The translations under genes and the position numbers were made by a program. 62,011 bases of DNA from Bacillota bacterium (lineage in GTDB: Bacteria; Bacillota; Limnochordia; Darwinibacteriales; Darwinibacteriaceae), in the NCBI GenBank assembly GCA_012837385.1, contig DURH01000015.1:1-62011 (forward strand), given 5' to 3'. Under the pieces are notes generated by a model. It did no database searches. It had not been told where the DNA came from and saw nothing but the letters and a program-made list of their open reading frames with translations. Below, piece after piece: positions 1 to 9,743 of this stretch. Positions within the stretch are counted from its first letter, which is position 1, and each line of letters begins with the position of its first letter.

Positions 1-79
1 CAGACTAAGACAAGTCATATTGTTTACCATATTATGGGTGATGGGCAATTGATGGTCAATTTCTTCCGAAAACAAGCAA

Positions 80-100
80 AACCCCAGCTCAACTGGGGTT
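80..100 (-). terminator. Hairpin downstream of tRNA-Leu
   Basis: An eight-base-pair stem (arms 80-87 and 93-100) with a five-base loop is followed on the minus strand by a T-rich but interrupted tract. It lies just past the tRNA 3' end, so it probably ends that transcript. The tail is weak. Confidence 0.6.
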
Positions 101-110
101 AATTTCTTTA

Positions 111-196
111 TGGTGCCGAAGGTGGGATTTGAACCCACACGGGCTTCTGCCCACTGCGCCCTGAACGCAGCGCGTCTGCCGTTCCGCCACTTCGGC
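111..196 (-). tRNA. tRNA-Leu (anticodon CAG)
   Basis: On the minus strand the sequence folds into a class II tRNA. The acceptor stem begins GCCGAAG and ends CTTCGGC, followed by discriminator A and an encoded CCA (111-113). The anticodon stem CTGCG/CGCAG encloses the loop TTCAGGG, giving anticodon CAG. A long variable arm and a normal T arm (GGTTCAAATCC) are present. The long variable arm plus CAG identifies leucine. A sigma-A-type promoter lies directly upstream. Confidence 0.96.
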
Positions 197-208
197 CTAA
201 CGCTTAAT

Positions 209-237
209 ACTTTAGCATGGGTTCGAGAAAAAGTCAA
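209..237 (-). promoter_or_regulatory. Sigma-A-type promoter of tRNA-Leu
   Basis: Read on the minus strand there is a -35 box TTGACT (237-232) and a -10 box TAAAGT (214-209) separated by exactly 17 bases. The tRNA 5' end at 196 lies about a dozen bases downstream of the -10. Confidence 0.7.
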
Positions 238-286
238 TCGTCTGAACAGGGAGATTCGAAAATTTCTCTGGCGGAAGTAAATGACA

Positions 287-311
287 GGGCTGTTGGCGGC
301 GCCAACAGCCC
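287..311 (-). terminator. Hairpin after the bacterioferritin gene
   Basis: A perfect 11-base-pair GC-rich inverted repeat with a three-base loop (287-297 and 301-311) starts 13 bases past the stop codon of the minus-strand bfr gene. The following minus-strand sequence is only mildly T-rich, so termination efficiency is uncertain. Confidence 0.6.
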
Positions 312-323
312 CCTAAATCAATC

Positions 324-839
324 CTACTTCAGCACGAACCCCTTCGGTTCACCGGTATCTGCAGGAGTGCCTGCCATGCGAGCTAGATAAGCATCGCCCA
401 GGTTCTTCAGATGTCCGTCAACATTGTCGAAGTAATTCATGTGTTCCTGTTCGTCTTCAATCAATTCCTCAAATAGGTTGGCCGAAATCGTGTCGCCGTA
501 TTCACGGCACAGCTTGGCCCACTCGGTGTAAGCTTCAATAGTTTCTTCTTCTTCATTGGCGTCGAAGGAGAAGATCTCTTTTAGGCCCTGTCCCTTCGCG
601 ATTGGCCCTGCTAAATCGGTGGTCGGTTCACCGCCCAGCTCTGTGATTCTCTCGCTTAGGGATTCCGCATGGCGCATCTCGTCAATGGAAATCAGCTTCA
701 CATTGGCTGCCAGTTCGCCGAAATCCAGATCGTCAAGATGGTAATGCTGCTGCATGTACAGGTGAATTGCCTGCAATTCCATGGACAAAGCCTTATTCAG
801 CATCTCGATAACTTTGGTCCTTTGCTCGTCTCTACTCAA
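324..839 (-). CDS. bfr: Bacterioferritin / ferritin-like iron storage protein
   Basis: The 171-residue protein has the bacterioferritin layout: ferroxidase-type residues Glu21, Glu54 and His57 in DEMRHAE, and a late DEQEH motif. Met55 sits where the haem-ligating Met of bacterioferritins is found. Family function: oxidation of ferrous iron and storage as ferric mineral in a cytoplasmic 24-mer. The start codon is TTG at 839, chosen because GGGAGG lies seven bases upstream. It is a single gene with its own hairpin downstream. Haem binding is an inference from one residue, and a non-haem ferritin is possible. Confidence 0.9.
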   Translation of the reverse strand: MSRDEQRTKVIEMLNKALSMELQAIHLYMQQHYHLDDLDFGELAANVKLISIDEMRHAESLSERITELGGEPTTDLAGPIAKGQGLKEIFSFDANEEEETIEAYTEWAKLCREYGDTISANLFEELIEDEQEHMNYFDNVDGHLKNLGDAYLARMAGTPADTGEPKGFVLK

Positions 840-971
840 AACAATCCCTCCCTAGATGTTCCTTACCAACATTTTACCACAACTAATTTATGGGAACCAG
901 GACAGTTTTCTTTTGCCCGAGAAGGGTGTTTCATTTTTTTCACGAATTAGAGACAAAATCGTTTAAGATGG

Positions 972-1000
972 TTGACAGCAATTGTGCGAAAATATATAAT
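972..1000 (+). promoter_or_regulatory. Sigma-A-type promoter of codY
   Basis: TTGACA (972-977) and TATAAT (995-1000) are both exact consensus with a 17-base spacer. This predicts a transcript starting near 1007, about 45 bases before the codY start. Confidence 0.9.
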
Positions 1001-1050
1001 AAACAGCATACGGAAAGATTTTTCTGCGAAAACGGAGAGGAGATCAAGAA

Positions 1051-1794
1051 ATGCTAGAACGAATGGCGCAATATCTACAGTCACTGCAGCAAATGACATC
1101 CGATGTTGACTTCTATGAGCTGTCCGAGGCTCTACAGGCAGCTATGGAGGAAAGCAGCATCTATGTGATAGGGCGCAGAGGAAAAGTCCTGGGTTATGCC
1201 CTTGAAGAAGGCTTCGACAGCACTCCTTTTGATGCTGAGTGGTTGTCTGAAGGCGTAGCCTCCAATCAAATCCAAAGCATGGCCAATAGAGTAGCCGATA
1301 TCAGCGTCCAGGAAGGACCCAATAATGAGACCATCATGGTGGTACCCATTATTGGAGGAGACGAAAGGGTTGGCTCGATTCTGCTTGTACGCCGCAGTGG
1401 CGAATACACTGCCGAAGACATGGATATCGCTCAGATCGCCGGGGTTACCCTGGGCATGATCATTTCCCGTGTTATCCATGAACGGCAGGAAGACAAGGCT
1501 GCTGAGGCCAGGGCGGCCCGCTCCGCTATCAACAGCCTATCTTATTCTGAGATTCTCGCCATGCAGAGAATTCTCGAGGAGCTGGATGGCGACGAAGGCC
1601 TTCTGGTGGCCAGCCGCATTGCTGACGAAGCTGAAATCACCCGTTCGGTCATTGTCAATGCCTTGCGAAAGTTGGCTTCGGCCAATGTGATTGAGTCCCG
1701 TTCGTTGGGGATGAAAGGTACTTATTTGCGGATTATCAACCCTGAGATTCGCAAAGAGTTTGAAAAACAGTGGTTTACCCACCCCAAGGCGTAA
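1051..1794 (+). CDS. codY: GTP/branched-chain-amino-acid-sensing regulator CodY
   Basis: The 247-residue protein matches CodY over its length (usual size about 259). There is an N-terminal GAF-type effector domain and a C-terminal winged helix-turn-helix around residues 188-230, where the stretches SRIADEAEITRSVIVNALRK and SRSLGMKGTYLRI are the characteristic family block. CodY represses stationary-phase and nutrient genes when GTP and branched-chain amino acids are plentiful. A purine-rich ribosome site precedes the ATG. It stands alone, between a consensus promoter and a strong terminator, rather than in the xerC-clpQ-clpY operon seen in Bacillus. Confidence 0.95.
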   Translation: MLERMAQYLQSLQQMTSDVDFYELSEALQAAMEESSIYVIGRRGKVLGYALEEGFDSTPFDAEWLSEGVASNQIQSMANRVADISVQEGPNNETIMVVPIIGGDERVGSILLVRRSGEYTAEDMDIAQIAGVTLGMIISRVIHERQEDKAAEARAARSAINSLSYSEILAMQRILEELDGDEGLLVASRIADEAEITRSVIVNALRKLASANVIESRSLGMKGTYLRIINPEIRKEFEKQWFTHPKA

Positions 1795-1810
1795 GGGGTG
1801 AACGGACTTT

Positions 1811-1838
1811 GGGCCTGTGTGTGCACAGGCCCTTTTTT
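1811..1838 (+). terminator. Rho-independent terminator of codY
   Basis: A nine-base-pair stem (1811-1819 with 1824-1832), four-base loop and six T residues (1833-1838) follow codY. The convergent dinB gene ends only five bases further on. Confidence 0.92.
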
Positions 1839-1842
1839 CGCG

Positions 1843-3009
1843 CTAGAGTTCGCCTCTGTCTTGAGGAAGAGTGCGCCCCTTAGTGATCGTGCCCCGGGAG
1901 TATTTGCGGTTGATGGCATCCATCACTTCAGTTACTTTGCTCACTGGGCTTTCCTCTGCGGCAAACAGGGAAAGCTGGGCTCCTGTGGACAGATTACTCA
2001 CTGATACCCCCAGCAGCCTCACTGGCTTCAACTTCACCTGCTGTAAGAGGTGTAAAGCTTCTCCAAAAATGGTATCATCATCATTGAAGGAATAATCCAA
2101 AGTATGGGAACGGGTCAGAGTCTTGAAATCACCGAAGCGCACTTTGATGGAAACGGTGCGGGCATAGAAACCTTGGTTGCGCAGCCTCCAGCCCACTTTT
2201 TCGGCCATGCGGGCCAGCTGCTGCCGGAGAAAGGAGAAACTGTCCTGATCTTCGTCAAAGGTGATTTCATGCCCTATGGACTGTGCATCGCGCATAGGCG
2301 TAACAGGGCGTTCGTCCAGGCCCCTGGCCAGGTTATACACCTGCAGGCCCAGGGCAGCCCCCAGCCTTTCCTGGAGCCAGGTTAAGGAGCGGGGCAGAAT
2401 GTCCCGCACATAGTGCAGGCCATGCTCATGGAGGACCGCTTCCGACTTTTTGCCCACGCCCCAGAGCTTGCTCACTGGCAGGTCCCGGAGAAAACCCTGT
2501 ACTTGATGGGGGCGCAGCACAAACAAGCCATCTGGTTTGCGCCAATCCGATGCCAGTTTGGCCAAGAACTTATTGGAGGCTATGCCCACGGAAGCTGTGA
2601 GGCCTGTTTCTTCCTTAATCCGGTTTTTCAGCCGCATGCCCATCTCTTCCAGGCTGGAATAGAAGTGTTCGCAGCCAGTCATATCTAAAAAGGCCTCGTC
2701 AATGGACAAAGGTTCAACTACTGGTGAGAACTCCGGGAAGATGCTGTGCACCTGTTCTGAGACTTCCTGGTAGCGGTACATGCGCCCAGGAATAAAGATG
2801 CCGTGGGGGCACAGCACAGCAGCCCTGCTGATGGGCATGGCACTGCGCACTCCAAATTTCCTAGCTTCATAGGACGCGGTGGAAACTACACCCCGCGGCG
2901 AGTCTTTGTAGCCGCCGATAATCAGCGGTTTGCCCGCGTATTCAGGGTTATCCAACACTTCAACCGCGGCAAAGAAAGCATCCATATCCACATGCATAAT
3001 GGTTCGCAT
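1843..3009 (-). CDS. dinB: DNA polymerase IV (Y-family translesion polymerase)
   Basis: The 388-residue protein has the Y-family catalytic acids Asp8 (HVDMDAFF) and Asp104/Glu105 (SIDEAFLD), then fingers, thumb and little-finger regions. Near the C terminus QLSLF is a good beta-clamp binding motif. Function: error-prone bypass of damaged template bases. The ATG at 3009 has GGGAGG seven bases upstream. It is convergent with codY and divergent from hflX. Confidence 0.95.
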   Translation of the reverse strand: MRTIMHVDMDAFFAAVEVLDNPEYAGKPLIIGGYKDSPRGVVSTASYEARKFGVRSAMPISRAAVLCPHGIFIPGRMYRYQEVSEQVHSIFPEFSPVVEPLSIDEAFLDMTGCEHFYSSLEEMGMRLKNRIKEETGLTASVGIASNKFLAKLASDWRKPDGLFVLRPHQVQGFLRDLPVSKLWGVGKKSEAVLHEHGLHYVRDILPRSLTWLQERLGAALGLQVYNLARGLDERPVTPMRDAQSIGHEITFDEDQDSFSFLRQQLARMAEKVGWRLRNQGFYARTVSIKVRFGDFKTLTRSHTLDYSFNDDDTIFGEALHLLQQVKLKPVRLLGVSVSNLSTGAQLSLFAAEESPVSKVTEVMDAINRKYSRGTITKGRTLPQDRGEL

Positions 3010-3080
3010 GGCATTTCCTCCCTTGTCATTTTTTCCAGATTTGAGTGAGGAATCCTGCGAGAATTGAGGTGAGTTAGAAC

Positions 3081-4313
3081 ATGCACGAGAAAAGTGAACA
3101 GAAACACGCCTACCTAGTAGCGCTGCAGCAGGGCTTCCAGAAGGATTGGGAAGTAGAAGAAAGCCTTGCTGAACTGGCCGATTTGGCCCAGGATGCTGGG
3201 CTCGATGTGGTAGAGAGTTTTGTGCAGAAGCGCGGCCACCCTGATCCAGGAACCTTCATCGGTAAGGGCAAGGCTTTGGAGCTGGCGGAAATGCTTGATG
3301 AAGACAGCATAGTGATCTTTGATGATGAGCTCACACCAGCCCAGCAGGGGAACCTCTCGGACTTAATGGACGCGCCTGTGATCGACCGCACGCAGCTGAT
3401 CCTCGACATTTTCGCCCAGCGGGCGCAGAGCAATGAGGGCAAGATCCAAGTGGAGCTGGCCCAGCTCAACTACCTGCTGCCTAGGCTGACTGGTAAGGGT
3501 AAAGCCCTTTCCCGGCTGGGAGGCGGAATTGGCACCAGGGGCCCTGGCGAGACTAAACTGGAAACCGATCGGCGCCGCATTAGAAAGCGCATCTCCGATC
3601 TGCGCCAAGACCTGGAAAAGATCAGGCAGACCAGGGGGCTGCAGCGGCAGGGCCGTGCCAGCAGCTCCGTTCCTGTGGTGGCACTGGTTGGCTACACCAA
3701 TGCCGGCAAATCCACTCTGCTTAGGGCCTTGACTGGCTCCGAAGTGTTTGTGGCGGATCAGCTCTTTGCCACCCTGGATCCAACCATCAGGCGCTGGGAC
3801 CTCGCGGAAGGCCGCTGGGTCTATCTTACAGACACAGTGGGTTTTATCCGCAAACTGCCCCATACCTTGGTGGCAGCTTTTCAGGCTACCTTGGAGGAAG
3901 TGGTCTATGCTGACCTGCTGCTCCATGTAATTGACGCCAGCCATCCCCAGTCGCTGGAACAGAAAGAAGCGGTAGAAGAGGTTCTGAAAGAAATTGGTGC
4001 CGCGCAGCCCATCATCTCAGTGTATAATAAAGTGGATCTGCTTGATCATCCCCTGGAAGTAAGGGAACCTGATCAGGCGGTTTCCGCTCAGAATGGATAC
4101 AATCTAGATGGCCTGACCAAGGCGGTCTACGAGTTCTTTGCCAAGGAGTATTCCGTCAAAGAGTATTTCTTCCCCTTTACTAAACTAGGGCAGGCAAGCT
4201 ATCTTAGGGACAATGCCACCGTCTTAGCCGAGGAGTTCACAGAAGGCGGAGTAGTGATCAAAGCTGAAGTGGACACCAAGCTGGAAATGCTCCTGCGATC
4301 TTTCCAGAAATAG
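3081..4313 (+). CDS. hflX: Ribosome-associated GTPase HflX
   Basis: The 410-residue protein has the HflX N-terminal domain, the family block GGGIGTRGPGETKLE (147-161), Walker A GYTNAGKST (204-212) and DTVGF (251-255). HflX binds 50S subunits and splits stalled or stress-arrested 70S ribosomes. A GAGGTGA ribosome site lies upstream of the ATG. It is divergent from dinB and is followed at 78 bases by tdk. Confidence 0.95.
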   Translation: MHEKSEQKHAYLVALQQGFQKDWEVEESLAELADLAQDAGLDVVESFVQKRGHPDPGTFIGKGKALELAEMLDEDSIVIFDDELTPAQQGNLSDLMDAPVIDRTQLILDIFAQRAQSNEGKIQVELAQLNYLLPRLTGKGKALSRLGGGIGTRGPGETKLETDRRRIRKRISDLRQDLEKIRQTRGLQRQGRASSSVPVVALVGYTNAGKSTLLRALTGSEVFVADQLFATLDPTIRRWDLAEGRWVYLTDTVGFIRKLPHTLVAAFQATLEEVVYADLLLHVIDASHPQSLEQKEAVEEVLKEIGAAQPIISVYNKVDLLDHPLEVREPDQAVSAQNGYNLDGLTKAVYEFFAKEYSVKEYFFPFTKLGQASYLRDNATVLAEEFTEGGVVIKAEVDTKLEMLLRSFQK

Positions 4314-4391
4314 AAGTCGGGCAGGATTTCCCCTCTTTATTAGAGAAAACAACTCTGTTATATTCTCTTTCATACTAGTAGAGGTGAGATC

Positions 4392-4991
4392 ATGCCAGTT
4401 CGCGAAGCATCATGGCTGGAAGTTATCGTAGGTTCTATGTTCTCTGGAAAATCGGAAGAGCTGATCCGCAGAGTAAAACGGGCGGCCATCGCCCGCCAGA
4501 AAGTGCTGGTGTTTAAGCCCGCCCTAGATCACCGCTATGGAGTGGAAAAGGTAGCTGCCCACAATGGGCTGTCTGTAGACTGTATTCCCGTGGAGAACCC
4601 TGCCGATATTCTGCGGCTGGTGAATGGCGATGTTGACGTGGTGGCCATTGACGAAGTACAGTTTTTCCCGACCAGCGTTATTGGGGTCTGCCAGCAGCTG
4701 GTGCGGGATGGCAAGCGGGTGATTGCCGCAGGCTTAGATCAAGATTTCCGCGGGGAACCCTTCGGCCCCGTTCCGGTTCTGCTGGCCCTGGCCGAGCAGG
4801 TGACTAAGCTCAACGCCATTTGTGTCGTGTGCGGAAGGCCTGCCAGCCGTACCCAGCGTTTGATCGACGGCCAGCCTGCCAAGTACGATGATCCCATTAT
4901 CCTCATCGGCGCCACAGAAAACTACGAAGCGCGCTGCAACCGCTGCCATGAGGTGCCAGGCAGGCCCGAAGGTGTGAGTTACAGTGGGTAA
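4392..4991 (+). CDS. tdk: Thymidine kinase
   Basis: The 199-residue protein is a type II thymidine kinase: P-loop GSMFSGKS (14-21), Walker B-type DEVQFF, lasso-region [12 protein letters not shown], and two CxxC pairs (CVVC, CNRC) for the structural zinc. It phosphorylates salvaged thymidine. Its stop overlaps the start of the next gene by eight bases, so the two are probably translationally coupled. Confidence 0.96.
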   Translation: MPVREASWLEVIVGSMFSGKSEELIRRVKRAAIARQKVLVFKPALDHRYGVEKVAAHNGLSVDCIPVENPADILRLVNGDVDVVAIDEVQFFPTSVIGVCQQLVRDGKRVIAAGLDQDFRGEPFGPVPVLLALAEQVTKLNAICVVCGRPASRTQRLIDGQPAKYDDPIILIGATENYEARCNRCHEVPGRPEGVSYSG

Positions 4992-5868
4992 GAAGGTTAC
5001 GATATTTTTCATCCTGGCCATGCGGGCTATTGTGGTGGGCGTAGCCTACTACCTGGTCAGGGGTCTGCCAGGTTTAACTTCATCATTTGTATCCATTTTT
5101 GTTGGCTTCTTATCTTTTGACTTGATTGTGGCTATGCCGAAGTTCTCAATCCGCTTCAGGCATCTGCGGGACCTGCTCTTGGTGTTGCTGCCCCGCATGA
5201 GCGCCACCGCCTTAAGTTTGGCTGGTGGGCTGCTTGTGGGCGTAATTTTCGGCGGTCTTACCAAGGTTGGCCTGCCTGTTTTGGCTGGAGCGGTGTTGAC
5301 TGTGGGCATCGCCTACAGCTTTGCCTCCAATGTGAAAGGGAGCATATCCAGTTATGTGGGCTTAGTGTCTGCGGTTGAAATGTTTGATCGCATCGGGAGA
5401 CTGGGCGCCTTCACTGAAGAGTGGCTCCAGGATCTAGGCGGTGCCGCAGGCCAGCTGGTGTACAGCACCTTCCTGGCTCTGCTCCTGGGCTGGCTGGTTG
5501 GTATTGTCATTGGCATTCCCACTCGGCTTTTTCTGCCCAGAGGTTTTCGCACTGTAAAAAGCAGCGCCTATGCCCAGCCGCTCTGGATGCGGTCCTTTAA
5601 GGATGTCACCCAATTTGGCGATGACAAGGTGCTGCTGCAGGTCGAACTCAGCGAAGATTCAGCCCTTGCCTACCACTCTTTAGCAGAGGTAGGGCTGGGC
5701 AGGGATTTAGGTGTCCATGTCATTTCCATCATCCGTTCTCCCCAGGAGATTATCTCACCCCGGGGTGCGGATGTGCTCTTGCCCCTGGACCAGCTGGTGG
5801 TGGTTGTACCATCGGGCCAGGTCCAGAATCTAATCTCGTTAATGAAAGGGCGCGTGTTAGGTGAGTAA
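4984..5868 (+). CDS. Membrane protein with C-terminal RCK/TrkA-C-type domain
   Basis: The 294-residue protein starts at a GTG overlapping tdk. The first ~190 residues hold about five hydrophobic helices, and the last ~75 residues look like a TrkA-C (RCK_C) ligand-binding domain, with the pattern [12 protein letters not shown]...[14 protein letters not shown]. There is no obvious K+ selectivity filter or Rossmann RCK_N domain, so it is not a standard Trk/Ktr subunit. I infer a ligand-regulated membrane protein, possibly tied to ion or cyclic-dinucleotide signalling. It overlaps the DUF1385 gene, suggesting they act together. The substrate is unknown. Confidence 0.7.
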   Translation: MGKKVTIFFILAMRAIVVGVAYYLVRGLPGLTSSFVSIFVGFLSFDLIVAMPKFSIRFRHLRDLLLVLLPRMSATALSLAGGLLVGVIFGGLTKVGLPVLAGAVLTVGIAYSFASNVKGSISSYVGLVSAVEMFDRIGRLGAFTEEWLQDLGGAAGQLVYSTFLALLLGWLVGIVIGIPTRLFLPRGFRTVKSSAYAQPLWMRSFKDVTQFGDDKVLLQVELSEDSALAYHSLAEVGLGRDLGVHVISIIRSPQEIISPRGADVLLPLDQLVVVVPSGQVQNLISLMKGRVLGE

Positions 5869-6778
5869 ATTCAATTACGGCGGCCAGGCAGTCATCGAAG
5901 GCGTGATGATGCGGGGCCGGTATTCTGCGGCTGTAGCCGTGCGCAAACAGGACCAGACCATTTCTGTACTAAATCAGGATCTGAAACCATGGTCAGACCG
6001 CTTTCCCATCCTCAAGAAGCCGTTGATTAGGGGAGCTGCCGCGTTGGTTGAGACCATGATTATGGGAATAAGGAGTTTAAACTATTCCGCCAGCGAGTAT
6101 GGGGGAGAAGAAGAGCAGCTTACCACCAAAGAGCTGGTGCTCACCATGGGCTTTGCCCTGGTGCTCACGGTGGCCTTGTTCATTGTGCTTCCCGCCTTTT
6201 TGCTGCGCTTTGTCCAGAGCCATATCTCCTCCAACATCCTTTTGAACTTGGTGGAGGGCCTGATAAAGATCTCCTTTTTCGTGCTCTATATTGCAGGCAT
6301 TTCCTGGATGGAAGACATTAAAAGGGTGTTTGCCTACCACGGTGCGGAGCACAAAACCATCAACTGCTATGAGGCAGGACAGGAGCTCACAGTGGAGAAT
6401 GTGGCGAAACACAGCCGGGTGCACGCCCGCTGCGGCACCAACTTCCTGCTCATCGTGCTGTTTACCAGTGTGTTTGTATTCTCGTTTTTTGGGCGCCCGC
6501 CATTTCTGCAGAGGGTTTTGACTCATCTAGCCCTTATGCCGATTGTAGCAGGCATTTCCTATGAACTGATCCGCAAAGCGGGGCAGCAGGACTGCCATCC
6601 CGTTTTCCGCTGGCTGGCTAGGCCAGGTATGCTTCTCCAGGCCCTAACCACTAAGGAGCCTGATCACAGCCAGATTGAGGTGGCCATCTCGGCGCTCCAG
6701 GCTGTGCTGACCAAGGATGCCTCGCATCCCGAAGGGAAAAAGGTGGTTCCCTTCCCGAACAACGAAACCACCGCCTAG
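5861..6778 (+). CDS. DUF1385 family membrane protein (YqhQ-like)
   Basis: The 305-residue protein begins at a GTG overlapping the previous gene and carries DUF1385 hallmarks: [13 protein letters not shown] near the N terminus, the central motif [13 protein letters not shown], and later [13 protein letters not shown] and DCHP. Several hydrophobic segments surround these. The conserved His, Glu and Cys residues suggest a metal site, but no reaction is established. The family is commonly found next to prfA and prmC in Firmicutes, as here. Confidence 0.88.
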   Translation: MSKFNYGGQAVIEGVMMRGRYSAAVAVRKQDQTISVLNQDLKPWSDRFPILKKPLIRGAAALVETMIMGIRSLNYSASEYGGEEEQLTTKELVLTMGFALVLTVALFIVLPAFLLRFVQSHISSNILLNLVEGLIKISFFVLYIAGISWMEDIKRVFAYHGAEHKTINCYEAGQELTVENVAKHSRVHARCGTNFLLIVLFTSVFVFSFFGRPPFLQRVLTHLALMPIVAGISYELIRKAGQQDCHPVFRWLARPGMLLQALTTKEPDHSQIEVAISALQAVLTKDASHPEGKKVVPFPNNETTA

Positions 6779-6791
6779 GAGGAACGGTTTG

Positions 6792-7874
6792 ATGCTTGAT
6801 AAGTTGCAGGCTTTGGAAGATAAATATGAAGAGCTGACGAAGCAGATGAGCGATCCTGAAGTCCTCAGCGACCCTACAGTCTACCGCAAGCTGGCTAAGG
6901 CCCATGCTGATCTGGAGGAGATTGTGGGGAAGTACAGAGAGTATCGCCAGGTGCTCTCCGACCTGGAGGAGGCCCGCCTGATGCAGGATGAGCCCCAGGA
7001 GGAAGAGTTTGCCCTGATGCTTGCTGAGGAAATTGACACTCTGCAGGAGGCCCAGGAACGGCTGGAAGAGGAGCTCCAAGTGCTCCTGCTCCCTAAGGAT
7101 CCCAATGATGAGAAGAACGTAATCGTGGAAATCCGCAGCGGTACAGGCGGCGAGGAGGCAGCCCTCTTTGCGGCAGTGCTCTTCCGCATGTATTCCCGTT
7201 ATGCCGAGGAAAAACGCTGGAAAGTGGATGTGCTGAGCAGCAATGCCACGGAATTGGGAGGCTTTAAAGAGGTCATTTTCATGATCGAGGGGCAGGGTGC
7301 TTACTCGCGCCTCAAATTCGAAAGCGGAGTGCACAGGGTCCAGCGGATCCCCGCCACCGAAGCGGGGGGCCGGATTCATACTTCTACCGCTACCGTGGCT
7401 GTGCTGCCTGAGGCTGAAGATGTGGAAGTCCAGATCGAGCCAGGGGATTTGAAGATCGATGTCTACCGTTCTTCGGGGCCAGGCGGGCAGAGCGTGAATA
7501 CCACAGACTCTGCAGTCAGGATTACCCACCTGCCCACGGGCCTGGTGGTGGCCTGCCAGGACGAGAAGTCCCAGCATAAGAACAAGGAAAAGGCGCTCAA
7601 GATTCTCAGGGCTAGGCTCTTTGAGCAGATGCAGGAAGAGGCCTTGGCGGAGCAGGCAGCAGTGCGCCGCAGCCAGGTGGGCACCGGTGAGCGCAGCGAG
7701 CGCATCCGCACCTATAACTTCCCCCAGGGCAGGGTAACCGACCACCGCATCGGCCTGACCCTGTACAAAATCGATTTGATCGTCGATGGGGAGCTTGATG
7801 AGATTATTGACGCCCTGATCACTGCCGATCAGGTGGAGAAGTTGAAGGAGACAGCTGACATCAACCATGGCTAA
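6792..7874 (+). CDS. prfA: Peptide chain release factor 1
   Basis: The 360-residue protein contains the catalytic GGQ motif in [10 protein letters not shown] (about residue 230) and the stop-codon-reading tripeptide PAT in RIPATEAGG. PxT marks RF1 (UAA/UAG) rather than RF2. An open frame extends 25 codons upstream, but the ATG at 6792 has AGGAGGAAC before it and matches family length. It is followed by prmC, whose product methylates this GGQ glutamine. Confidence 0.97.
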   Translation: MLDKLQALEDKYEELTKQMSDPEVLSDPTVYRKLAKAHADLEEIVGKYREYRQVLSDLEEARLMQDEPQEEEFALMLAEEIDTLQEAQERLEEELQVLLLPKDPNDEKNVIVEIRSGTGGEEAALFAAVLFRMYSRYAEEKRWKVDVLSSNATELGGFKEVIFMIEGQGAYSRLKFESGVHRVQRIPATEAGGRIHTSTATVAVLPEAEDVEVQIEPGDLKIDVYRSSGPGGQSVNTTDSAVRITHLPTGLVVACQDEKSQHKNKEKALKILRARLFEQMQEEALAEQAAVRRSQVGTGERSERIRTYNFPQGRVTDHRIGLTLYKIDLIVDGELDEIIDALITADQVEKLKETADINHG

Positions 7875-8718
7875 GCAGTATACCATTGGCGAGCTCATTA
7901 ACCTCAGTGCAGGATACCTCCAGGAGAAAGGCTGCAGCTCTCCGCGGCTCGATGCCGAGCTTCTGTTAGGCCATGTGCTGGGTTTGGAGCGCCTGGATCT
8001 TTACCTCAATTTCGATAAACCTCTGAACGCCGACGAAGTAGCTGCCTACCGCACGCTGATCGGGCGGCGGGGACAGAGGATCCCCGTGGCTTACCTCACC
8101 GGACAGCGGGAGTTTTATTCACTGCCCCTGCAGGTCAGTGAAGGAGTGCTCATTCCCAGGCCGGAAACGGAGTTTGTGGTGGACAAGGTTTTGGAGCTGT
8201 TGGAACCTGGCATCCCCACAGAGATTCTGGAACTGGGCACGGGCAGCGGAGCTATTGCTTTGGCCCTGGCCTGCCAGGACCCTGGTTTTAGAGTGACCGC
8301 GGTGGATGTTTCCCCTGCAGCTTTGGCCGTGGCCAGAGCGAACGCAGAGCGCTTGGAAGTCCAGAATCAGATCACCTTTGTGGAGAGTGATTTGTTCCAG
8401 AAGATATCTGGTACATATAAAGTGATTTGCTCTAATCCGCCCTATATCAAGAAAAGCGAGCTCAGCGCGCTTGCACCTGAAGTGGCAGCCGAACCGGCTT
8501 TGGCACTGGATGGAGGCGTTGATGGGCTGGATTTCTACCGCCGCATCTTCAACCAGGCCGCCTCATTTCTGGAGCAGCCTGGTTTTGTAGTGCTGGAGAT
8601 CGGCTGGGATCAAGCTGGAGATGTGCGCCGCTTAGGTGAAGAGGCCGGCTTTACTTGGCTTGAGACAGTGAAAGACTACGGCGGACATGATCGGGTGGTG
8701 GCCTTCAAATGGGAGTAG
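7867..8718 (+). CDS. prmC: Release factor glutamine methyltransferase
   Basis: The 283-residue protein has the N-terminal helical substrate-binding domain and a SAM-dependent Rossmann domain with [11 protein letters not shown] and the catalytic NPPY motif (SNPPYIKK). It N5-methylates the glutamine of the GGQ motif in release factors. It overlaps prfA by eight bases and the next gene by ten. Confidence 0.96.
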   Translation: MAKQYTIGELINLSAGYLQEKGCSSPRLDAELLLGHVLGLERLDLYLNFDKPLNADEVAAYRTLIGRRGQRIPVAYLTGQREFYSLPLQVSEGVLIPRPETEFVVDKVLELLEPGIPTEILELGTGSGAIALALACQDPGFRVTAVDVSPAALAVARANAERLEVQNQITFVESDLFQKISGTYKVICSNPPYIKKSELSALAPEVAAEPALALDGGVDGLDFYRRIFNQAASFLEQPGFVVLEIGWDQAGDVRRLGEEAGFTWLETVKDYGGHDRVVAFKWE

Positions 8719-9743
8719 AAAAAACAAAGGTTCTGCTGCCCGAGCAAATCAAGGAGGCTGCCGAGCTTTTGGCCCAGGGTGAAGTTGTGGCTTTTCCCAC
8801 GGAAACTGTTTATGGTTTGGGGGCCAATGCCCTTAACCCCGAAGCGGTGGGCCGCATCTTTACAGCCAAGGGCAGGCCGCAGGATAACCCCTTAATTCTG
8901 CACTGCAGCGGTGTGGAGCAAGTAGAGCCGTTTACCCTGGAAATCCCCAGCGCAGCTAGGCTTTTAATGGAGCACTTTTGGCCAGGACCCTTGACCTTGG
9001 TGCTGAAAAAGACAGGGGCGGTACCCCTGGTGGTGACAGCAGGATTGGACACAGTGGCGGTGAGGGTTCCAGATCACCCTGTGGCCTTAAGCCTGCTCCA
9101 GGAAGTGAACTTCCCCATCGCCGCACCCAGTGCTAATCTGTCGGGAAGGCCCAGCCCCACTAGGGCAGAGCATGTGCTGCAGGATTTAGGGGGCAGAATC
9201 GCCGCAGTGGTGGACGGAGGAGAGACAGGCTGGGGAGTGGAATCCACCGTTTTGGACTGCACAGTTCAACCTTTCCGCGTGCTTAGACCCGGTGGGGTTA
9301 CTGTGGAAGAACTGCAGCAGCTGGTGGATGTGACTTGGGATGCCATTCAGGAGCTGGAGGCACCCCGCTCGCCGGGGATGAAATATGAGCATTACGCACC
9401 TAATGCTGAGGTGTTTTTAGTAACGGGCCCAGGTGCAGCGCCAAAAATCCTAGAGCTCAGCGAACCACTATTAGCAGATGGCCAAAAAGTGGGTGTGATG
9501 ACCTGGGAGGAAAGGGCAGAGCTCTACCCAGCGCTCACAGTGCTGCCCATGGGCAGGGCAGGGGATCTTTCCTCTCTAGCCCATAAGCTCTACCATCTGC
9601 TCCGCGCAGCTGATCAGCTTGGACTGCAGGTGCTCTTTGTAGAAGGAGTGGACGAGGACCATCTAGGGCTGGCTATTATGAACCGCCTGCGCAAGGCTGC
9701 TAAGGGCCGGGTGATCAGCGCTGGAGGTGAGGAGGAAGCATGA
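8709..9743 (+). CDS. Threonylcarbamoyl-AMP synthase (Sua5 type)
   Basis: The 344-residue protein has the YrdC/TsaC fold (FPTETVYGLG, AAPSANLSGRPSPT, STVLDC) and a C-terminal Sua5 domain joined by a linker containing SPGMKYEHYAP. The two-domain form is Sua5/YwlC rather than the short TsaC. It makes threonylcarbamoyl-AMP for the t6A37 tRNA modification. The start ATG lies inside the end of prmC. Confidence 0.95.
   Translation: MGVEKTKVLLPEQIKEAAELLAQGEVVAFPTETVYGLGANALNPEAVGRIFTAKGRPQDNPLILHCSGVEQVEPFTLEIPSAARLLMEHFWPGPLTLVLKKTGAVPLVVTAGLDTVAVRVPDHPVALSLLQEVNFPIAAPSANLSGRPSPTRAEHVLQDLGGRIAAVVDGGETGWGVESTVLDCTVQPFRVLRPGGVTVEELQQLVDVTWDAIQELEAPRSPGMKYEHYAPNAEVFLVTGPGAAPKILELSEPLLADGQKVGVMTWEERAELYPALTVLPMGRAGDLSSLAHKLYHLLRAADQLGLQVLFVEGVDEDHLGLAIMNRLRKAAKGRVISAGGEEEA

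Noticed and set aside
253-266. Possible CodY box near GATTCGAAAATTT
   Set aside because: Only one half matches AATTTTCwGAAAATT, and it lies downstream of bfr, away from any promoter start.
3363-3944. Long minus-strand open frame inside hflX
   Set aside because: It is the shadow of a clear HflX coding region, has no ribosome site and looks like no protein family.
6651-7898. 415-codon minus-strand open frame across prfA
   Set aside because: The plus strand encodes a full RF1 with GGQ and PxT. The minus frame is a GC-rich shadow.
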